Of a stretch of DNA of 64,000 nt, positions 57,601 to 64,000 are shown piece by piece. This DNA is from Fragum whitleyi (Eukaryota > Mollusca > Bivalvia > Cardiida > Cardiidae): positions 37,116,077 to 37,180,076 of the forward strand of contig OX411557.1 of NCBI GenBank assembly GCA_948146395.1, written 5' to 3'. The notes below the pieces were generated by a model. The model ran no database searches, was not told the DNA's origin, and saw only the letters and a list, made by a program, of their open reading frames with translations. Numbering within the stretch: the stretch's first letter is position 1; every line of letters starts with the position of its first letter. Position numbers and translations under genes: made by a program.

Positions 57601-60600
57601 TACTTTTTCCACCTGAAACCATACCGATAATTTCTGCTGGCGCTAGTGCACTGATTCCTCAAAACCAAAATAATTTGTCTCCATCAGTTACGACAGATAC
57701 CACAAATGGGGTCAGAAATGAGTTCTTCCCTTTTGAACGAAGTCCTGGAGCTGGATTACTTACCCCATCCGTTGATAGACCACAGGGGTCTATATCAAAC
57801 GACATTTCGGTCGGCAAAAGTAATATAAGCGGTACGGCTGAAACCACAACAGTTTTCAATCCAGCTTTCGAGTACTTATGGTCCCTCGGAGATTCCGTTT
57901 TAGAAACATTGTTGTCTAGGGAAAAAGTATTTAAAACGCCTGATCGAGCTTGGGACATTGAACATATAGCTAGTATGAATGGATCCGAAATACCAAAACA
58001 AATGAATAAAAGCGGAAGTCAATTTGTAGCGATAAGTCAAAATGATATTAAGTCGAAGGAAACAGATGTAAGTGCAAATATTGGTAAAACCGGGATCGAA
58101 ATAGGCATTCCTGTTGTAGATGATTTGAGAACACAAGGAATAAGAAACCAAAGTTTACTGAAAACTAAAACTGTGACAGTTATGCCTCAGACGGATGAAG
58201 CTCAAAGAGTCCCTGCTTCTGGCGAAGGGATACCATTATCATTAGAAAATCCAGAACTGTTCGCCTTATTAGACAATCTTCCACCTTTAGATATCTATTC
58301 AACAAATCAGCCTATCAAAAGTGATCCAGTTACTTCATCAACAGTAGACTCCAAAATAACTAAATCAGTTATTCCGACGTTACTTGATTTACAGTTAGAT
58401 CCTCTGTCAGCTTCCACGATAGAAACGCCAACAAAAACCTCTTTTTCTAATCCTACATCGATAGAAAACCCATTTAGAAACGAACCATCAAGAGAAAGTG
58501 CATTTGACATGAGGTCAAACAACCTACTCGGTTTTGGTGGTCTTGGGAACATGTTTGGCGGCGGAATGTTCGGTATTTTAAGTAATTCGGATTTTCTTCT
58601 TCGTGAACCTATCCGAAAAAACAAAAATAGCATCGACAAGTCATCATCTGTCAATAACACAGATAAATCAATGCAAAACAATCAGCAGTCTGATAATACA
58701 AATTTGACCAACAATTCGCCAAATAAAAACCTGTCGTTAGATAGTAACTCTTCAAAACCGCTAACTTTCAATCCAATTATTAATGAATTTATTAGCTTTG
58801 AGCAGACTTCTAATAGTAGCTCATCTAAGATGCATCGGAATTCGTCTGTTATAATTAATAAAGCAAATACTCAGTTGACAAATTTAAATACATCGGCTAA
58901 GAATCAAATTTCGAGAAACCTTGATATCAGTACATCGGACAATATTCTCACATCAAATGAAATACAACCTACAAGATCTAGAGAATTGGAAGTAGTCAAT
59001 AATAACTTTGACGGGTCTATAAACCTAATAAATGACGGCAACTTTGGTTTTTTCGGTAATTTTCTAAACATGGATACAAATGATATCGTACAGCCGTCAC
59101 TTACAGTGCCCGATATAGGTTCAATTGATAATACGATTTCCGCTAATGATGGAGACCTCCTTTCGAATGAATTACAACCAGGGGCGATAGACTTTACCCT
59201 ACCAGCTACAAACAGTGGAAACGGTACCCTTAGCGTTGTTCCAGTGCTTTCGGAATTTTCAAGCGACTCTAGAAATGGAATGAACTTTCTTCCAGATGCA
59301 AATCCACTCGATGTTTCGGGATCGTTAGCTGCCTTCGATATTTCAAATGCCCTCGTTGAAAAAGAGACAATCACTGTCCCTTCCATTCCTGTCAAAGACT
59401 TAAATGATACTATAAACCAAGTGTCTTTTACATTGAATTCGACTACACTCCAAGATCAAAATGTTGAAAATGATAGTAGCAACGTTGTTTTTACTAGAGA
59501 GCGTCCTGGATTATTTTCCATTTCTTCAAGTGATAAATTGACCAATACATCGGATATTGAAATTCTTGATTCAGGACTTGAAAACCAGCTTGGTGAAGAT
59601 GTAACAACACAATTGAGTGGTAATGAAAGTGGGGATAACGTTACGGATAATCAAACCACAATTGTAACAGACGGTGTTACCACACTTACGGTGGATTTCA
59701 GTTCATTACAAAATAATACTCTTGAGGCTGTAACTCAAGCGTCTATTCGTAACAGTACAATCTCGACGATCAAAAATGTAACAAGTGGTAAGTTTTTTGG
59801 GTTATTTTTTTGAGAAATGAAGAGAGTGTTTTTATATTTAATTGAGGCGTGAAATTTAAAAAAAAAATCTGATTAGACATTTCGAGTACGCAAAGCGGAC
59901 TCATACTTCTCACACTGTAGTGTGATTACACTAGCTCCATAACTCAATGAAAGCAATAATACTCTCTTCCTATTCTATAATTTAATACCATGTAGTAAAA
60001 ACGTAAGTATCTTCCATAAAAAGATGTATTTAAGGTAGTGGACCCGTAATAGTTCTGCAATGTTTCTGGAGTAACAAACTTTAACGGTATTAACCGACGT
60101 TTCCTAATGATTTTCATTAGGAAACCTTGGTCAACATTGTGAAATTTCATTACTTCTGAAACGTTGCGGAACTATTACGGGTTCACTACCTTACATAGTG
60201 ACTTTTTATCTTGGAAGCTTACGAGATACTTGTGCACTCTTAATTGTTTTCATTTGGTATTCAAAGTCTTTCCTAAGCCAACCACCCTGCACAAATCTTG
60301 GTGGCTACAATTGAAATTAAATTATGTTTAAGAAAATTGCAAATCAAACTTGTATCTGCTTATCTTATGAGTTCTTTTTTTCTGGAAAGTGAAATAGATG
60401 TAAGTAATGTCATATTGGGTCATGTTGTGAGAAAGAAAAAAAGAATACACAATGGTAGATATGGTCACATCTTGAAAAAACTTAACAACATTGACAGACA
60501 TTTTTTTCGGATATTGATTCAATGGAAATACGACTTTATGTATTCAAAGGTATTAGGAATACTATTTGAAATATTAACGTTAAGGAATGCTGTAACACGT

Positions 60601-63600
60601 AAAGTTTAATATATACAGATAACAACATCGTCAAATTGACAAGGTGAATGACTTTGGAATGATATCGAAACGATATTGAATGAATGGGAGAAGTTTTCAG
60701 TGAAATGAAGTGGAAGAAAAAATACTATATCGATAATTTCGAAATTAGTGATAATTTATTACCTCCCTTTAAAAACCAATGTATTGTCCTGTTTGTATAT
60801 CTTTTTAGGCAAACAAGACGCTTTCTAATCAACAGTCGATACTAAAATTGTGCATTTATTTGATCGATTTGAATGAAATGTTGGTCGTAATTAATGATTT
60901 TGAAGCGTTTTTTAAGAATTGTGGATCGTTCTTGAGTGATCTGAGTGAGTGTTTGGAATGAATGAATGAATGAATGAATGAATGAATGAATGAATGAATG
61001 AAAATGGTTTTAATCGAGGTGAATGTCAATTTAACGATGTTGCTAGCAGTATGTGCATTTAATGCAAGCTTTTTGTTCGCGGATAGGAACGTATCTATAT
61101 TTCTAGCTCCAGAGGTTTTGTTTGAACTAACTCAGAAGGCTTACATCGGCTATCCCGTAACGCTGGTGTGGAGACTGTTCTTCATTGATGGTTGGAAGTT
61201 TATAATTGTTCAAAAAGAAATACCTGATGCATCTCCAGCTATCATTGGGGTTGTGACAGAGCAGTCAATGGTAAAACTTTTTTTTTTTTACTGAAAAGAA
61301 GACTGGTAACAAATAGAAGAGGTTGCTGAAAAGTGGGTGTCATTTGTAAAAAAAAAATTATCCTATGTGGTAGAAGAACATTCTTTGAAAAGGAAACATT
61401 TAATGGCGTTTACAAACGGTCTTACAGATTAATGCTTAGTTACCTTGTTCAGAGAGTCGATGTGTCTAATAATCTTATTTGAGCCTGTGCGTGACATTTG
61501 CAACAATTTGAAATGTTCGTGTAGACAACCACAAATTGTAAAATGTAAAGTTGAAATTGTTGGAAATCTCACGCACATGCTCATTTAATTGTGCCTGCGT
61601 TGTTGTTCATGCGATGCACGCTATCGTAGTACGCAAGAAGCACTCATTTTGATATTACTTCCAGATAATAAACCGACATATTTTATCAATTTAAGAAATA
61701 TAATCATAATGCTTTCATTAACGTTCGTGAATTATTCTTGTGAAAGCACGTGCAAAGTCGAGTTGGAATTGTCAGATTTTATGTCAGGTGGAAGGTTTGG
61801 GTCAAATAAACCAAGGTATACAAATATACGAATATATATGTATATCATTCAAATCGGCAAAAAATATAGAAATTAGTTATTCCTTTTTTAAAACAGATAG
61901 CAGCTCCAGGATTTAGCTCCCTAAGCATTTCAACAGACAGTGTATTTACCCCTAGCGAAGCGCTCATATACGTCGATATTCCATCTGTGGTCTGTGAAGA
62001 TGGTGGAATGTATACTGTCCGGGTACTGGGCACCTCGAATTCTGTGCTAGCTGACAGGTCGGATTTCCTAAACTTATTTGGTGAGTATTTTTTTTCTATA
62101 TAAATTTCATGTGGCCAGTATAACAGATTGAATTTTCTTATATAGCTACCGTTGTTTTCTTTAATGAACCGTCGACAAAGACACCCTGACAGTGGGCCAA
62201 CTTATTTGTCACCCGAACGGGGCCCGTTTTTCAGCCGGGCCACAATAAGAAACCAGCTCTATGTTCCGGCTGACAAGATGTTGCAAACCGTTTTCAAATT
62301 AAACCCGTTTTGTGCGCATGTGCACGAGCAAAGCGGCGTATAATTTGAAAACGGTATGCAACATCTTGTTAGCCGGAACAAAGAGCTGGTTTCTTATTGT
62401 GGCCCGGCCGCAAAACGGGCCCCGTTCGGGTGATAAATAAGTTGGCCCCTTGTCTTACGCATGTGTGAGATTACGCATGTGTGTCGGGAAAATGATGTTA
62501 TCCGAGCCGTAGGCGATGGTTGGCATAATATTTTACTGTCGGGATTAAATCACCATAATTTCATACCGGAATGTTCGAAACTACCAATTTCCCCTTATGA
62601 ACCCCAAGTGAAAAGTAAACATTAGGTGACGTCACAGTTTGGTGGCCTAATTAGATTTTTATCATTTTTTATTTGAATGATATTAAATGGAATGTTAAAT
62701 CTGAAGCACAATGTGTGTACACGGGTCGTGTTATTAGCGAAGCGAGAGAATCTTGACTGCCATTTACGGTTCGAATTTTTGGCTTTGTAATTAAAGACGT
62801 CACCATGATCATCTAACAAACGTGATCATGCCCTGCGTTCAGGATCACAAAAACGGTGCAAACAGTTTGTCAATTATACCCCGCTTTGCACGCAAGTGCA
62901 CGTGCAATCGGGGTATAATTAGAAACTGTTTTGTAATCCTGAATGCAGGGCAGATTTTCCTGTCATCTGAGAGTTGCATCAGTTGGTGGTTAAGCATAAC
63001 ATTATTGTAAATGCAAGAAAAAGAATCTGCTACTATATTTTCTTTTTATCAACTTGATCTTTACCTAATCTGGATTAAAAAACTTAAGGAATTTAGCAAG
63101 CTAAGACTCGCTTAACAAATTGTTTATGCCAGGTAAAGATCAGCATTTCACAAAGAAAATCTCACCACAGAAACTGTATGTTACTTGATAACTGTTAACT
63201 TGATTCCAAAGGAAGTAATTTCGAAGCACGTGTAAGTAAGTTAAAGTAATTAGAGACCGAACTTCATATTGAGCTCTGCGTTGTTGGATTTTTTTGTTTG
63301 AATGGGTTTTACGCCGCTTTCAACAATTTCGCAGTTATATCGCGGCGGCCGGAGCACCTAACAATGGATTCCTGGTATTTCTTTCACCTGTACTACCATT
63401 ACACCCTTTCCTAGCCTCCGACTGCTATCTCACACAGGTTTACGATTATCTACCCATTGGTGAGAGGCAAACGTCGGAAAGGATATTTGCCGCCACCGGG
63501 TATCTTACCTCTGCGTTTTTGGAACAAAATGATGAAGTGATTATCATCACCATATCGTCGTCGGCGTTTATGCGGGTGAAGGCAATTGTTTAAGCGTACT

Positions 63601-63979
63601 TTAATCATTTTTAATACATCTGAAAGAAACGTGGTATGTCTTGTTTCCTTAAAAGTAACTATTCATTCAACCAATAGAGATAAATCTTACGTGTATTTTT
63701 TTCATAAAGGGGATTTTATCAGGGAGAGTTGGCCTCATGACGTCATCAAGGAGCCGGCCCCTCTTCCAGTGATCAAATTTAGTAATCATTGTTTTGTATC
63801 GAAATAATTCACCGATTTTTATCCCGACACGGCATTTGTTAAGTAAAAGGAATTTGATTTTTAAAAAAGATGCGCTTTTTTGTTAGAAATGTACAATACT
63901 GTGTTTACAGTTATGACGTTGCTCTTTTTGTCTATAATCCCTGTTAACATGGAGGTTTTTCCTGAAAATGTGTCCTACG
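42517..63979 (+). CDS. Type II membrane SEA-mucin-Ig protein (whole gene span, 3' incomplete)
   Basis: Ten exons join in consistent phase (2,849 codons so far): a cytoplasmic N-terminus (residues 1-128, ending RRRSRG), one transmembrane helix (about 129-151), a SEA domain (about 164-290), a mucin-like Thr/Ser/Pro region (about 290-2100), a less repetitive Asn/Ser-rich stalk to 2691, and an Ig-like domain (about 2700-2820). No signal peptide is present and basic residues lie before the helix, indicating a type II orientation. By family knowledge SEA-mucin proteins form glycosylated surface coats, and that role on an epithelial or hemocyte surface is inferred. The gene continues to the right. 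No known orthologue was recognised. The exons are listed separately. Confidence 0.8.
43159..43248 (+). CDS. SEA-mucin gene exon 2 (cytoplasmic tail)
   Basis: 30 codons between TTTTTTTCGCAG and GTAAGT, phase 0 on both sides. Reads RARWHPDYLFGARNNFTVHR and HWDEDYIN. No domain was recognised. Confidence 0.75.
43499..43827 (-). mobile_element. MITE-A in intron 2
   Basis: CAATTAGTTACATCGTGAAA to CACGATGGTGTTAACTG. It contains an eleven-base C tract and a GTTCGTAGAGACACACAAA segment. Confidence 0.7.
44052..44118 (+). pseudogene. Ghost copy of the start of exon 3
   Basis: CATTATCTTTTAG followed by GACTAAATAATTGCAGTCGA and AAGTTACGGTTA copies the acceptor and first 50 bp of the exon at 46005, with C-to-A making TAA at codon 2 and a small deletion. 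A MITE-A fragment follows directly. Confidence 0.7.
44119..44165 (+). mobile_element. MITE-A terminal fragment
   Basis: AGTAACATCGTGAAATTGGC..GTTGATCGAT. It abuts the ghost exon. Confidence 0.5.
44282..44708 (+). mobile_element. MITE-A, full copy in intron 2
   Basis: TA-CAGTTAAGAACATCGTGA to CACGATGTTTTTAACTG-TA. The core TATCGCTAATTTTGTTCA-AGA-TGAACAAAACAAGCGATA and the GTTTGTGTGCCTTTGTGGAC segment make it a good family reference. Confidence 0.85.
44709..46004. other. Rest of intron 2
   Basis: AT-rich, with no transposon or open frame that could be supported. The acceptor TGCTCTTTTAG is at its right edge. Confidence 0.4.
46005..46221 (+). CDS. SEA-mucin gene exon 3 (juxtamembrane and transmembrane helix)
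   Basis: 72 codons plus one base, from the TTTTAG acceptor to a GTACGT donor. It ends the cytoplasmic part with SDSLRRRSRG and encodes the helix CIILIFILGVLITVPVIVAM. The positive cluster on the N-terminal side sets the N-inside topology. Confidence 0.85.
46671..46694 (+). CDS. SEA-mucin gene exon 4 (24-bp microexon)
   Basis: TTTATTACAG acceptor and TTTTAG-GTAAGT donor. It adds PASPSDIL between the helix and the SEA domain, phase 1 on both sides, so skipping it would keep the frame. Only its borders and phase support it. Confidence 0.6.
   Translation: MRHPQIF
46729..46893 (+). mobile_element. MITE-B in intron 4
   Basis: TTAAGGTAGTAGACCCG to GGGTCCACTACCTTAA with TTAA edges. The central hairpin is ATCCTAATGATTTTCATTAGAAAAT. 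It begins 34 bp after the microexon. Confidence 0.8.
46894..47837. other. Intron 4, unassigned part
   Basis: A tRNA-like stretch near 47485-47555 (GTACATTGGTTACAGACGCC and GAGTTCAATTTCC) may be a SINE remnant. The rest is AT-rich. Confidence 0.35.
47838..47991. mobile_element. MITE-C copy in intron 4
   Basis: AATTATAAGATATAAACGAG at the left and GTGCCTCTTCATCTCTTAAA at the right. The inner AACCTAATCACACTTAAACA marks the family. A second partial terminus lies near 47745. Confidence 0.65.
48702..49060 (-). mobile_element. MITE-A, strongly decayed
   Basis: ACTATAACATGGTGAAATCG to GATATTGTAACTG-TA. The core is reduced to ATCAAATTGAACGCAATGAG. Confidence 0.5.
49061..49993. other. Intron 4, unassigned part
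   Basis: No gene or repeat could be supported. The acceptor TTTTATTGAACAG ends it. Confidence 0.4.
49994..50100 (+). CDS. SEA-mucin gene exon 5 (SEA domain, first part)
   Basis: 36 codons counting the split Gly. SELILARFTYTDEMSNASSP and FKRLAAAFEKE match the SEA start pattern (an aliphatic strand, then Ser-Ser-x-x-F-x-x-L-x-x-x-F-E). Donor GAG-GTAACT, phase 0. Confidence 0.8.
50118..50971 (-). mobile_element. MITE-A split by another MITE-A
   Basis: Left part 50118-50445 (TAACAACG to GGCGATACTGGATTA). The right part from about 50869 (TCCTTAATTTCACTCAAAAC) ends ACGATGTTGTTAACT at 50971. It starts 17 bp after the exon 5 donor. Confidence 0.7.
50446..50868 (+). mobile_element. MITE-A nested in a MITE-A
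   Basis: TA-CAGTATATAACATCGTTA to AGATCTTATTAACCG. The host's GGATTA-CCTCCC site is interrupted, confirming TA targeting within the family. Confidence 0.75.
51245..51732 (-). mobile_element. MITE-A, full copy with ATTC expansion
   Basis: TTTAGTTACATCGTGAAATT to CACGATGTTGTTAACAG-TA. The internal TTCATTCATT segment is expanded to about 70 bp (51305-51382). Confidence 0.8.
52036..52112 (+). CDS. SEA-mucin gene exon 6 (SEA domain, middle)
   Basis: TTTTAG acceptor; reads MRILYQSNITKNQYAGSKIS and KVVFLG with a GG-GTAAGA donor leaving two bases. This is the SEA strand before the usual cleavage loop. A nearer GT (52099) would break the frame with exon 7, so the GTAAGA site was chosen. Confidence 0.75.
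52388..59787 (+). CDS. SEA-mucin gene exon 7 (end of SEA domain, mucin repeats, stalk)
   Basis: A single 7,400-bp open exon from TTACTTTGTAG to ACAAGTG-GTAAGT. It completes the SEA domain (NDSMKVEYDLFFRVKHMRI). It continues with a Glu/Asn/Thr-rich linker, then about 1,100 residues of diverged repeats of about 39-48 residues marked by [ST]-[ST]-T-E-Y-[LIT], D-Q-x-T-T and E-x-Q-E-x-T-T (nt about 54300-57600). A stalk with many N-x-S/T sites follows and contains a short Gly/Phe/Met patch (GGLGNMFGGGMFG). There is almost no Cys and abundant Thr/Ser, the composition of an O-glycosylated mucin. The long antisense frames here are shadows of the repeats. Confidence 0.9.
54300..57600 (+). repeat. Protein-level mucin repeat array
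   Basis: The E-Y-[LIT] mark recurs from about 54330 to 57345. One clear pair, STEYLTIPYRSTVGDQ and PIEYTTIPYLTYVDDQ, is 39 residues apart. Units are strongly diverged at DNA level, so this is an old array. Confidence 0.75.
59816..59983. mobile_element. MITE-C in intron 7
   Basis: AAATGAAGAGAGTGTTTTTA at the left and CTCAATGAAAGCAATAATAC and TCTCTTCCTATTCTATAATT at the right. It starts about 30 bp after the exon 7 donor. Confidence 0.65.
60030..60193 (+). mobile_element. MITE-B in intron 7
   Basis: TTAAGGTAGTGGACCCGTAA to TTACGGGTTCACTACCTTA. The right TTAA has become TTAC. The central hairpin TTTCCTAATGATTTTCATTAGGAAA is intact. Confidence 0.8.
60616..61049 (+). mobile_element. MITE-A whose right end forms a splice acceptor
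   Basis: TA-CAGATAACAACATCGTCA to AACGATGTTGCTAGCAG-TA. It includes a (GAAT)n stretch (60957-60999). Family members end ..GTTGTTAACTG-TA; here the end reads GCTAGCAG-TA, directly before the exon 8 coding sequence. Confidence 0.85.
61050..61270 (+). CDS. SEA-mucin gene exon 8 (Ig-like domain, first half)
   Basis: The frame fits exon 7 (phase 1) only if the acceptor is the TAGCAG at the end of the MITE. Reads CAFNASFLFADRNVSIFLAP and then KAYIGYPVTLVWRLFFIDGW, with VTLVW as the Ig C-strand Trp region; the usual preceding Cys is not obvious. Donor ATG-GTAAAA, phase 0. Confidence 0.7.
61481..61582. mobile_element. MITE-H copy 2 in intron 8
   Basis: GAGCCTGTGCGTGACATTTG and TGTTGGAAATCTCACGCACA-TGCTC. 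It is shorter than the copy at 31652 because it lacks the internal palindrome. Confidence 0.75.
61897..62080 (+). CDS. SEA-mucin gene exon 9 (Ig-like domain, second half)
   Basis: TTTTTAAAACAG acceptor and TTTG-GTGAGT donor. Reads SEALIYVDIPSVVCEDGGMY and TVRV: the D-x-G-x-Y-x-(C) Ig signature with Val in place of the usual Cys and an extra Cys seven residues before the Tyr. Joins exon 8 in phase 0 and leaves one base. Confidence 0.8.
62193..62449. repeat. 257-bp palindrome in intron 9
   Basis: The left arm TGGGCCAACTTATTTGTCAC..GGGGCCCGTTTT mirrors the right arm AAAACGGGCCCC..GATAAATAAGTTGGCCC, with about 115-bp arms. The innermost part (CGCATGTGCACGAGCAAAGC) resembles the MITE-G core, but the outer arms do not. 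Confidence 0.85.
62831..62951. mobile_element. Palindromic MITE-G copy 3
   Basis: CCCTGCGTTCAGGATCACAA at the left and GTAATCCTGAATGCAGGGC at the right. ATACCCCGCTTTGCACGCAA is mirrored inside. Confidence 0.85.
63295..63515 (-). mobile_element. SINE (GCGGCG-TAAAC family) in intron 9
   Basis: The minus strand reads GGAGGCTAGGAAAGGGTGTA, GGTGCTCCGGCCGCCGCGAT and GAAAGCGGCGTAAAACCC. The 99-residue open frame on the plus strand is a chance reading of this SINE. Confidence 0.75.
63911..63979 (+). CDS. SEA-mucin gene exon 10, candidate
   Basis: TGTTTACAG acceptor; 23 codons in the phase left by exon 9, reading MTLLFLSIIPVNMEVFPENV and SY, then a TACG-GTAACC donor. It could begin a second Ig domain. 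The evidence is only phase and borders. Confidence 0.45.
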
Positions 63980-64000
63980 GTAACCTTCGCTGAATTTAAA

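Noticed and set aside
60298..60609. 103-residue frame in intron 7
   Set aside because: No recognisable domain, no fitting splice phase, and it sits between MITEs.
61589..61876. 95-residue frame in intron 8
   Set aside because: It overlaps a dispersed repeat also present at 23988-24030 and has no acceptor in phase.
63294..63593. 99-residue frame in intron 9
   Set aside because: Reverse-strand SINE body read by chance.

Overview
The window looks like intron-rich nuclear DNA of a lophotrochozoan animal, most likely a bivalve mollusc (inference). The DNA is AT-rich. Coding exons are small islands with GT..AG borders. The intergenic and intronic DNA is packed with short DNA transposons (MITEs), tRNA-derived SINEs, a decayed Tc1-like transposase, and repeats of the kind common in bivalve genomes.

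Layout. (1) 3-6480: two exons of a cysteine-rich receptor-like ectodomain. The last exon runs straight into a MITE that supplies its stop codon, and it is followed by decayed partial copies of the same exon. (2) 6480-17500: no gene beyond a tRNA-Arg(CCT)-like sequence at 14450-14522. There is a duplicated block, nested transposons, an inverted pair of GAAGTGT-type satellites and several long palindromes. (3) 17515-21160 and about 31000-34310, minus strand: two paralogous small genes with the same architecture. Each has a TATA box, a short 5' UTR exon, an exon with a signal peptide and Gly/Tyr/Ser-rich stretch, then an exon with a membrane segment and short tail. A Tc1-like pseudogene, SINEs and a 290-bp GGAT microsatellite lie between them. 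(4) 34940-42500: repeats only, including a roughly 175-bp satellite. (5) 42517 to the right edge: one large plus-strand gene traced through ten exons in consistent splice phase. It encodes a type II membrane protein with a cytoplasmic tail, one transmembrane helix, a SEA domain, about 2,000 residues of Thr/Ser-rich mucin-like sequence on one 7.4-kb exon, then an Ig-like domain. It continues past the window.

The strongest threads are interactions between mobile elements and genes. One TA-flanked MITE family has about 26 copies. One copy truncates the receptor reading frame. Another appears to supply the splice acceptor of the first Ig exon of the mucin-like gene. Others nest inside each other, inside duplications, or carry TTAA-specific insertions whose empty sites can be read from sister copies. 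All functional statements are inferred by reading; no database search was possible.
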